Shown in pieces: positions 1 to 4,600 of a stretch of DNA of 5,388 nucleotides. How positions within the stretch are numbered: position 1 is the stretch's first letter; each line of letters starts with the position of its first letter. Under the pieces are notes generated by a model, which was not told the DNA's origin, did not search any database, and saw nothing but the letters and a program-made list of their open reading frames with translations. This stretch comes from Candidatus Falkowiibacteriota bacterium (GTDB lineage Bacteria; Patescibacteria; ABY1; BM507; UBA12075), in the NCBI GenBank assembly GCA_030636285.1, contig DAOVXE010000058.1:1-5388 (forward strand), written 5' to 3'. The position numbers and the translations under genes are program-made.

Positions 1-2
1 AA

Positions 3-95
3 AGACAAATGAATTCAAGAAAGATAAAAAAGAAAGAAAAAATCGATAAATTGATTCAAAAAATTGACGTAATGTTAGCCAAGGCTAAAAATTAA
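3..95 (+). CDS. Small lysine-rich ORF or C-terminal tail of an upstream gene
   Basis: An open frame runs from the left edge of the window to a TAA at 93-95. The first ATG inside it is at 9-11 and would give a 28-residue, very lysine/isoleucine-rich peptide ending in LIQKIDVMLAKAKN. No stop lies between the window edge and that ATG, so it may equally be the last codons of a longer gene to the left. The stop is only 3 nt before the GTG of the recombinase, a spacing typical of co-transcribed and translationally coupled genes. I do not recognise a family. Its position suggests an accessory gene of the same mobile element, but that is inference from spacing alone. Confidence 0.35.
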   Translation, partial: RQMNSRKIKKKEKIDKLIQKIDVMLAKAKN

Positions 96-98
96 AAA

Positions 99-1643
99 GT
101 GTCAACTATGTTCGTGGGCTTGCGCATTATCTACGTCCGGGTATCATCCCGCGAACAAAAGCAGGAAGGCTACTCCATCCCTGCTCAAAAAAAATTACTC
201 AAAGAATACGCCAAGGCAAATGATTTTGAAATTGTTAAGGAATTTGAGGACGACGAAACCGCCAAGAGCGCTGGCCGGACCGGGTTCGGGCAGATGATTG
301 AATATATTGAAGACAATCCAAACGTTAAATCAATTCTGGTTGAAAAAACCGATCGGCTATATCGTAACTTTAAAGACTACGTCACCATTGACGAGCTTGA
401 TGTTACGATTTTTTTAGTTAAAGAAAACGAGCAAATCGGCAAGGGCGCCAATTCGCACCAGAAATTCATGCACGGCATTAAAGTTTTGATGGCCAAGAAC
501 TATGTTGACAATTTAAGCGAGGAAGTGAAGAAAGGCCAGCGCGAAAAAGCAAACAATGGATTTTTTCCCGGCACGCCGCCAATCGGGTACAAGCTGGAAA
601 AAGCAGAAGGCAAGAGCCGGGCGGTCGTTGATGAAAAAAATAAATATCTGCCGATCAAAATGTTTGAATATTACGCCACTGGCACGCATTCAATAATGAC
701 CGTAATTGATAAAGTAAAAAGCGACGGCCTTATGACCGGCGAATTCCCGCACCATTCCAAAATGAAAAAATTAACCAAATCTACGGCTCAGCGGATACTA
801 TGCAATCCCTTTTATTACGGCGATTTTGTCTGGAGCGGTAAAACCTTTAAAGGCAAGCACGAACCGCTTATATCCAGGGATTTGTGGAATAAAGTCCAAT
901 CAGTTTTAGGCCGATATGAAAATAAATGCAATGCCTATAAGCATAAAGATGATAAGGCCATGTTTCCTTTTAAACGGTTTTTAACCTGCGACGAATGCGG
1001 CCGGAATATTACGGCCGAGAAAAAAGTGAAACCATCCGGAAAAGAATATATTTATTATCGCTGCACGAAATTCAATACCAACTGCACGCAAAAAGCAGTT
1101 AATGAAAAAGCGTTAGAGAAACAAATTAAGGATAGCCTGAAAGGTCTTAGGATGCCGACATCCGCGCAGAAGTATATCACCGCGGGACTGAAGCAGTCTT
1201 TCAACCTCAAACGCGACACAGAGGACAAAACCAAGCAGAATTTGGAAATCAGAAAAAAGAAGCTGACAAAAAGACTGGCGGTTTTGTATGAAGACCGGCT
1301 GGACAAAGTGATCGCGCCCGAACTTTATCAGGAAAAATTTAATGAATATTCAAAAGAAATAACCAGCCTAGACACAAAAATCAGCCGCTACACGCAGGCT
1401 GATCTGAATTATTATAGCTTAGGGGTAAAAATTTTAGAACTCTCAAATAACCTTTTGTCTATTTACCAAAACGCTACTAGAGGCGAAAAGCATGATCTCC
1501 TTAATTTTCTACTTTCGAACTCTACTTTGAGGGACGGGAAATTGCTAATCTCATACAAAAAACCCTTTGATTTGATACACCAAAGGGTTAAGCGTTGTAA
1601 CGTGCGGAACGGACGGGACTCGAACCCGCGACCTCCTGCGTGA
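99..1643 (+). CDS. Large serine recombinase (resolvase/invertase family integrase)
   Basis: A 514-residue site-specific DNA recombinase that joins DNA through a phosphoserine intermediate; enzymes of this size usually integrate and excise mobile elements. The N-terminal resolvase domain (about 8-150) has the signature YVRVSSREQ, with Ser16 the likely nucleophile and Arg14 beside it, and the DRLYR motif with Arg86 and Arg89. The recombinase domain follows (about 155-275; GTPPIGYKL, CNPFYYGDFVW). A zinc ribbon uses Cys297, Cys300, Cys322 and Cys329. A charged coiled coil spans about 370-430, and the C-terminal part reaches YKKPFDLI. The start may be GTG 99 or ATG 108; no clear Shine-Dalgarno helps. 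The last 12 residues (RNGRDSNPRPPA) are the antisense translation of a tRNA, so the natural C-terminus probably ends earlier and the frame runs into tRNA-Asp by integration or fusion. It is probably active, since all catalytic and zinc residues are present. The rest of the element should lie to the left of the window. Confidence 0.95.
   Translation: MSTMFVGLRIIYVRVSSREQKQEGYSIPAQKKLLKEYAKANDFEIVKEFEDDETAKSAGRTGFGQMIEYIEDNPNVKSILVEKTDRLYRNFKDYVTIDELDVTIFLVKENEQIGKGANSHQKFMHGIKVLMAKNYVDNLSEEVKKGQREKANNGFFPGTPPIGYKLEKAEGKSRAVVDEKNKYLPIKMFEYYATGTHSIMTVIDKVKSDGLMTGEFPHHSKMKKLTKSTAQRILCNPFYYGDFVWSGKTFKGKHEPLISRDLWNKVQSVLGRYENKCNAYKHKDDKAMFPFKRFLTCDECGRNITAEKKVKPSGKEYIYYRCTKFNTNCTQKAVNEKALEKQIKDSLKGLRMPTSAQKYITAGLKQSFNLKRDTEDKTKQNLEIRKKKLTKRLAVLYEDRLDKVIAPELYQEKFNEYSKEITSLDTKISRYTQADLNYYSLGVKILELSNNLLSIYQNATRGEKHDLLNFLLSNSTLRDGKLLISYKKPFDLIHQRVKRCNVRNGRDSNPRPPA
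1557..1589 (-). terminator. Rho-independent terminator of tRNA-Asp, inside the recombinase coding sequence
   Basis: On the minus strand a perfect 9-bp stem AACCCTTTG / CAAAGGGTT with an 11-nt loop runs directly into a T tract (six T counting the last two stem bases). It lies 16 nt after the 3' end of tRNA-Asp, the expected place for its terminator. On the plus strand no T tract follows the stem, so it would not stop the recombinase transcript. The same bases encode recombinase residues 488-497, starting KPFDLI, so they serve both as coding sequence and as antisense terminator. Confidence 0.75.
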
Positions 1644-1678
1644 CAGGCAGGCGTTCTAACCAGCTGAACTACCGCTCC
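1605..1678 (-). tRNA. tRNA-Asp (anticodon GTC)
   Basis: The minus strand folds into a full 74-nt cloverleaf. The acceptor GGAGCGG pairs with CCGTTCC through one G-U, the D stem is GTTC/GAAC, the anticodon stem is CCTGC/GCAGG around loop CTGTCAC (anticodon GTC), the variable loop is AGGTC, and the T arm is GCGGG-TTCGAGT-CCCGT. The sequence is close to bacterial tRNA-Asp, with discriminator G. The next bases are CAC, so CCA is not encoded and must be added by a tRNA nucleotidyltransferase. The 3' half overlaps the recombinase gene on the opposite strand by 39 bp, and the recombinase TGA stop (1641-1643) falls in the anticodon loop. Confidence 0.97.
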
Positions 1679-1693
1679 GCTAAGAGCTTTTTA

Positions 1694-1699
1694 TTTATA
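1694..1699 (-). promoter_or_regulatory. Possible -10 box of tRNA-Asp
   Basis: TATAAA on the minus strand, 15 nt upstream of the mature tRNA 5' end, would place transcription start within about 10 nt of the tRNA. A good -35 is not obvious: TGGTCA at 1715-1720 matches TTGACA at four of six positions, but the spacer is only 15 nt. Weak evidence from sequence match and position. Confidence 0.3.
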
Positions 1700-1747
1700 A
1701 GATTTGTTGTTAATTGACCATTTAATATATAAACGTAATACATAATT

Positions 1748-1800
1748 GCGACCTTCCCGACGATATGTCGGAACGTTCTAACCAGCTGAACTACCGCTCC
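1748..1800 (-). pseudogene. Broken second tRNA-Asp copy with a palindrome in place of its anticodon arm
   Basis: The 27 bases at 1774-1800 are identical to 1652-1678, that is tRNA-Asp from G1 to the end of the D arm. After them the anticodon arm is replaced by an unrelated hairpin, CCGAC-GATAT-GTCGG on the plus strand (1757-1771). The variable-loop bases GCGACCT then match the real tRNA again (1748-1754 against 1628-1634). The T arm and 3' acceptor strand are absent: what follows is AT-rich and does not pair with the GGAGCGG acceptor strand. It cannot form a working tRNA. It lies upstream of the real gene in the same orientation, so it is either a decayed tandem duplicate, a remnant of integration into tRNA-Asp, or a tRNA-derived mobile repeat. 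Confidence 0.75.
1757..1771. repeat. Short palindrome CCGAC-GATAT-GTCGG in the tRNA remnant
   Basis: A 5-bp perfect inverted repeat with a 5-nt loop, extendable by TTC/GAA outside if one C is bulged. It sits exactly where the anticodon arm of tRNA-Asp would be and does not resemble that arm. The form is that of a small palindromic repeat of the kind scattered through some small bacterial genomes, but no second copy is present in this window to prove it is a family. Confidence 0.5.
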
Positions 1801-1804
1801 AATA

Positions 1805-1839
1805 TTAACATTTAACTATTAACTTTTAACAATTAACAA
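1805..1839. repeat. Five tandem heptamers, consensus TTAACNN
   Basis: The units are TTAACAT, TTAACTA, TTAACTT, TTAACAA and TTAACAA, without interruption. The first five bases of every unit are identical and only the last two vary, always A or T. The array starts 4 nt after the broken tRNA copy. It could be a degenerate microsatellite or a binding array; a 7-bp period is not one helical turn. A second 7-bp array with a different unit occurs at 4571-4600. Confidence 0.85.
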
Positions 1840-1865
1840 GCAGCTATTGGCTTCCGACTGCTTGT
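1836..1865. repeat. Inverted repeat ACAAGCAG / CTGCTTGT
   Basis: A perfect 8-bp stem with a 14-nt loop, beginning in the last TTAAC heptamer. No T tract follows on either strand, so it is not a convincing intrinsic terminator. Its right arm is part of ACTGCTTGTCC (1857-1867), which recurs with one change as ACTACTTGTCC at 1885-1895 and in part as TGCTTGCC at 1908-1915, so this short stretch is built from related units. Confidence 0.55.
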
Positions 1866-1905
1866 CCTAAATTTACCTAAAGAAACTACTTGTCCGCCAT
1901 AGCTT

Positions 1906-1946
1906 CCTGCTTGCCGGCAGGCACGATAGCGACAGCGGGCCGCTCC
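1906..1946 (-). repeat. Possible third, strongly diverged tRNA-Asp-like fragment with GCCGGC palindrome
   Basis: On the minus strand this begins with the tRNA-Asp acceptor GGAGCGG (1946-1940). About 18 nt later it has an arm CCTGC-CGGCAA-GCAGG whose stem is identical to the tRNA-Asp anticodon stem (CCTGC/GCAGG) but with a different 6-nt loop. The D arm between is not conserved. The plus strand contains the 8-bp palindrome TGCCGGCA (1912-1919). Bases just outside the acceptor (AATAT on the plus strand) also match those outside the second copy at 1801-1805. Either a decayed tRNA-Asp fragment or a CCTGC..GCAGG palindromic repeat that resembles one. Confidence 0.4.
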
Positions 1947-2144
1947 AATATCTATAAAATAAAATTAGCCATAACATGGGCTAACGATATTGAGAATAAC
2001 ATAAAAATACTCATAAGTCAACAATCCATTTGGTGCGCTTGTCCATCAGTATTTAGACCAAAGAGAAAGCGAAGGAGGATCCATTCCACAAAAAACAAAA
2101 AACCGGGTAAACTTTATTTTTGTTATTTTGTCTTATTTTAATTT
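1947..2144. other. Gene-poor stretch between repeat cluster and satP
   Basis: No convincing gene on either strand. The plus-strand frame 1890-2141 passes through the repeats and ends in basic low-complexity sequence, with no start signal and no family resemblance. A small inverted repeat TTAGCC / GGCTAA with an 8-nt loop is at 1965-1984. An AAGGAGG at 2071-2077 looks like a Shine-Dalgarno, but no ATG, GTG or TTG with a real frame follows. The last 60 bases are A/T homopolymer-rich downstream sequence of satP, with no hairpin strong enough to call its terminator. Confidence 0.5.
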
Positions 2145-2711
2145 TTATATCGGTAAAACCTTTTTCTCATATATTTCATTAATAATCTCAGCAGCAGCCA
2201 AATAAATTGCGGAAAAACCACAAATTATACCTTCATAACCCGCTATTTTTGTTATAAGAGTGTTTCCCGTTATGTATCCCAGGGCCAACAGTATAAAAAG
2301 CAAAGTCAGCGAACCAAAAACAAATTGCAAAACCCTATTTAATTTCAAAGTAGCAATAAACATTACTGTCGTAAATAATCCCCACATAAATAAATAGGCG
2401 GCCATGGCGCTTGCTTCTGGTTTAGCGGCCCAGCCAAGCGATGGAAAAACTAATATTCCAACCAAAGAAAGCCAAAATAGACCATAAGAAATAAAGGCGG
2501 TCATGCCAAAGGTGTTTTGTTTTCTCCATTCCATAATACCGGCAATGATCTGGGCAATGCCGCCATAAAAAATTCCCATCGCCAGAATCATTCCGCCCAT
2601 TGAGAAAAAATTAGCATTATGCATGTTTAATAAAACTGTAGTCATGCCAAAACCAAGAAGCCCAAGAGGGGCTGGATTGGCTGCATTAATTAAATTTTTT
2701 GGAAGAGCCAT
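2145..2711 (-). CDS. satP: Acetate/succinate transporter, GPR1/FUN34/YaaH (SatP) family
   Basis: A 188-residue inner-membrane protein of the acetate uptake transporter family, which moves acetate (and succinate in E. coli SatP) with protons or as a channel; length equals that of E. coli SatP. The family signature [14 protein letters not shown] is at 12-25. Further conserved stretches are [15 protein letters not shown] (48-62) and [15 protein letters not shown] (66-80). Six hydrophobic helices lie at about 15-31, 37-59, 70-90, 104-122, 128-147 and 154-176, followed by a short charged tail. The ATG at 2711 gives the normal distance to the signature; an A-rich stretch but no Shine-Dalgarno precedes it. 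The gene stands alone, divergent from nusA. In a fermentative, reduced-genome cell it would fit acetate export or uptake; direction and substrate are inferred from the family only. Confidence 0.92.
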   Translation of the reverse strand: MALPKNLINAANPAPLGLLGFGMTTVLLNMHNANFFSMGGMILAMGIFYGGIAQIIAGIMEWRKQNTFGMTAFISYGLFWLSLVGILVFPSLGWAAKPEASAMAAYLFMWGLFTTVMFIATLKLNRVLQFVFGSLTLLFILLALGYITGNTLITKIAGYEGIICGFSAIYLAAAEIINEIYEKKVLPI

Positions 2712-2757
2712 AATATTTTTTTTAAGCTAATTAATGTAAGTATATTATAATTATATA

Positions 2758-2785
2758 ATATTATTTAAAATTTTCATATAGACAA
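2758..2785 (-). promoter_or_regulatory. Possible satP promoter
   Basis: On the minus strand TTGTCT (2785-2780) and TAATAT (2763-2758) are 16 bp apart, about 45 bp upstream of the satP start. Exact TATAAT hexamers also occur nearer the gene (2744-2749 and 2750-2755 by plus coordinates) without a clear -35. The region is so A/T-rich that chance matches are likely. Confidence 0.3.
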
Positions 2786-2830
2786 TCTTAACATAAATGT
2801 AATATAGATAACTAAAGCAGTTTTTTTAAT

Positions 2831-2862
2831 TTGACATAATGTTTGATTCGTGATAGTATAAT
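2831..2862 (+). promoter_or_regulatory. Probable nusA promoter
   Basis: A consensus -35 TTGACA (2831-2836) is followed after 17 bp by TAGTAT (2854-2859), overlapping an exact TATAAT (2857-2862) that sits 20 bp from the -35. Start of transcription is expected near 2866-2870, giving a leader of about 65 nt before the nusA ATG. It lies in the divergent gap between satP and nusA. Which of the two overlapping -10 hexamers is used cannot be told by eye. Confidence 0.6.
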
Positions 2863-2871
2863 CTTATATTA

Positions 2872-2900
2872 AGGCTAGTGTCCATTAGGATAACTAGCTT
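2872..2900 (+). promoter_or_regulatory. Hairpin at the predicted 5' end of the nusA leader
   Basis: AGGCTAGT (2872-2879) pairs with ACTAGCTT (2893-2900) over 8 bp including one G-U, leaving a 13-nt loop. It begins within a few bases of the predicted transcription start, so it would form a 5'-terminal stem-loop that could stabilise the mRNA or take part in feedback control of nusA. The AT-rich bases after it contain only short T runs, so an attenuator is less likely. The stem is visible; the function is inference. Confidence 0.4.
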
Positions 2901-2933
2901 ATTTATTTGTTAAATTATTATTTATTTAAAACT

Positions 2934-4537
2934 ATGTCAGATTTATCAAACGCGATCAAACAAATATGTGAAGAAAAGGGCCTGTCTTATGACGCGGTGC
3001 TTAATACAATTGAAAGTGCCTTGTCTGCCGCTTATAGAAAGGATTTTGGCAAAAAAACCAAAATATTGTGGTAGAGTTTAATCCGGATACGGCCAAATCA
3101 AAAATTTATGATATAAAAACCGTGGTAGAGGATATGCCCGAAGAAGAATCAGAGGAAGAGAGTGCGTCTGAGGAAGAAAAAGATGATGAGAAGGAAAAGG
3201 ATACAGAGGATAAGTTGAAAGTTGAAAAATCAACAAAGGATAATAAAAAAATTGATGAAGAAAAGAAAGCCGTAGAGACGCGCCGCGGCGTGTCTGATGA
3301 TAAAGACAAGAAAAACGAGAAGGGCGAGGAAAAAATGCCGGCGGACGAAGAGGAGGTGAGGAAGTTTAATCCTAAGACTGAAATTGAACTTAGTGACGCT
3401 AAGCTGATCAAGAAAACAGCCAAGATTGACGACGAGATAAAAATGAAACTGGAAGAGCCGGAAGGTTATGGCCGGATGGCCGCGCAAACCGCCAAGCAGG
3501 TTATTATTCAGCGCCTTAGAGAAGCTGAGCGGGAAATGATATATAATGATTTTAAAGAAAAAGAGCACGAAGTAGTAAGCGGCGTGATACAGCGCAGGGA
3601 AGGAAAAATTGTTTTAATTGACTTAGGTAAAGCAGTGGGCGTATTGCCGTCGGACGAAATGATCCAGGGCGAACGCTATAATTCAGGCGACCGGGTAAAA
3701 GTTTACGTTAAAGAGGTTAATTCCCGGCCCAAAGGACCGGAAATTATTCTTTCCCGTACTTCTGATGAGATACTTAAAAAAATATTTTATTTAGAAATTC
3801 CGGAAATTTCAAACGGGCTTATTGAACTCAAAAGCGTTGCCCGCGAAGCCGGCTTTCGCGCCAAAGTAGCGGTTTGGACCGACTCGGACAATGTTGATCC
3901 GATCGGATCCTGCGTTGGACAGCGCGGAACCCGTATTCAAACTATTATTTCCGAGCTGGGCGGCGAAAAAGTGGACATTATCCAATATGATGAGGAACCA
4001 ATAAATTTTATATCTAACGCCCTTTCACCGGCCAAGATAATCGGCATTGATACAAACGAAAAAGAAATGAAAGCAACCGTTAAGGTTTCTTCAGACCAGC
4101 TATCACTCGCGATCGGCAAGGGCGGACAAAACGCCCGTCTGGCCGCCAAGCTAACCGGCTGGAAAATTGATATAGTGGAGGACAAGCCAAAACAGACGAC
4201 AGACGACAGTAAACAGACAGCTGATGATGATGAAAGCGAAAAGCCTAGTGATGAGAAAGAAGAGAAGGTTGGGAATAAAGAAAAAGATGAAAAGAAAAAA
4301 AAGGATGATAAGAAAGAGAAAACCAAGAAAAAAGAAGATAAAAAGGCTGTAGAGACGCGCCGCGGCGCGTCTGATGACAAGGACAAAAAAGCCGATAAAG
4401 AGGAACAGAAAGAAGACAAAAAAATAAAAAAGGATAAAAAAGAAAAGAAGGTTGATAAGGAAAAAGAAGAGAAGAAGATTGACAAGAAGAAAGGCGAGGA
4501 GAAAAAGAAAGCTGACAAGGAAAAGAAGGATAAATAA
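2934..4537 (+). CDS. nusA: Transcription termination/antitermination factor NusA, reading frame interrupted
   Basis: NusA binds RNA polymerase and nascent RNA and controls pausing, termination and antitermination. From ATG 2934 the frame reads MSDLSNAIKQICEEKGLSYD and so on to FGKK, then hits TAG at 3072-3074 after 46 codons. The remaining 489 codons continue in another frame (readable from 3068). Adding one A to the seven-A run at 3051-3057 restores a normal junction, FGKKNQNIVVEFNPDT, and a 534-residue protein. In that numbering: N-terminal polymerase-binding domain about 1-200, broken by a charged insert at about 68-143; S1 domain 213-275; KH1 about 283-373 with IGSCVGQRGTRIQ; KH2 about 378-417 with LAIGKGGQNARLAAKLTGW; then a 117-residue K/E/D tail. 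No acidic repeats of the E. coli type are present. A start at GTG 3068 would delete the helix that contacts polymerase and is unlikely. No Shine-Dalgarno precedes ATG 2934. rimP is absent upstream and infB does not follow immediately. Confidence 0.9.
3051..3057 (+). other. Frameshift site in nusA: run of seven A
   Basis: Upstream frame reads GGC AAA AAA ACC and ends at TAG 3072-3074; the NusA body is in the -1 frame. One extra A, or a -1 slip of the tRNA on AAA at 3054-3056, joins the halves without losing residues. The classical tandem slip is imperfect here because the base before the run is C, and no strong hairpin follows. An eight-A run in the recombinase gene (187-194) is read correctly, so long A runs are not generally wrong in this sequence. 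Sequencing error, mutation, polymerase slippage and ribosomal frameshifting all remain possible. Confidence 0.8.
3134..3361 (+). other. Charged low-complexity insert in the NusA N-terminal domain
   Basis: About 76 codons of mostly Glu, Asp, Lys and Ser interrupt the NusA N-terminal domain between KTVVED and EEVRKFNPKTEIELSDAKLI, which are adjacent in ordinary NusA proteins. The first third is acidic (EEESEEESASEEE) and the rest is mixed charge. It has no predicted fold and should form a disordered loop near the surface that contacts RNA polymerase. It contains the first copy of the palindromic peptide repeat. Confidence 0.8.
3263..3313 (+). repeat. In-frame repeat in nusA, copy 1 (KKAVETRRGVSDDKDKK)
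   Basis: A 17-codon unit built around AGACGCGCCGCGGCGTGTCT (3276-3295), a 20-bp palindrome with a single G-T imperfection. It is very GC-rich inside an A/G-rich, low-complexity context, and shares 16 of 17 residues with the copy at 4340-4390 in the same reading frame. Outside the palindrome the match persists (KKAV before, SDDKDKK after), with only synonymous changes. Confidence 0.9.
4340..4390 (+). repeat. In-frame repeat in nusA, copy 2 (KKAVETRRGASDDKDKK)
   Basis: Second copy of the 17-codon unit, in the C-terminal K/E/D tail 1,077 bp (359 codons) downstream of copy 1. The core AGACGCGCCGCGGCGCGTCT (4353-4372) is a perfect 20-bp palindrome, so it should form a strong hairpin in the mRNA. 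It is the more intact copy; copy 1 differs in the core by one transition (Ala to Val codon). Confidence 0.9.
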
Positions 4538-4570
4538 ATAATTATTTTATATCGTAGCTTGTAATAAATT

Positions 4571-4600
4571 GTTATGAGTTATGAGTTATGAGTTATGAGT
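4571..4600 (+). repeat. Four tandem GTTATGA heptamers at the ppaC start
   Basis: Four perfect copies of GTTATGA plus a trailing GT occupy the last 24 bases before ppaC and run into its start codon. Each unit contains an ATG (4574, 4581, 4588, 4595); because the unit is 7 bp, successive ATGs fall in different frames. Only 4595 opens the long frame. The other three give peptides of 4-5 codons ending at 4589-4591 (TGA), 4596-4598 (TGA) and 4600-4602 (TAA), the last two overlapping the ppaC start region. Confidence 0.9.

Noticed and set aside
1055..1306. Minus-strand open frame inside the recombinase gene
   Set aside because: Antisense to the zinc ribbon and coiled coil of the recombinase, with no family resemblance.
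1800..1950. CRISPR array
   Set aside because: Repeats are 7-11 bp, either tandem without spacers or irregularly spaced. No 24-37 bp repeat with unique spacers and no cas gene.
2071..2077. AAGGAGG as ribosome-binding site of a small plus-strand gene
   Set aside because: No ATG, GTG or TTG at suitable distance opens a frame of meaningful length before stops or satP.
1890..2141. Plus-strand 83-codon open frame
   Set aside because: It crosses the GCCGGC palindrome and other repeats, ends in basic low-complexity sequence, has no ribosome-binding site and resembles no protein family. It is probably chance.
2089..2147. Terminator of satP
   Set aside because: T tracts are present on the minus strand after the stop, but ACCCGGT before them has no loop and no paired arm of useful length.
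3068..3070. GTG as an alternative start for a shorter NusA
   Set aside because: It would remove the conserved first 45 residues, which are clearly encoded just upstream in another frame.
3937..4518. Long minus-strand open frame opposite the nusA 3' half, and smaller ones at 3106-3568
   Set aside because: Products are Ser/Phe/Leu runs, the mirror of Lys/Glu/Asp codons on the other strand. NusA domains account for the coding strand.
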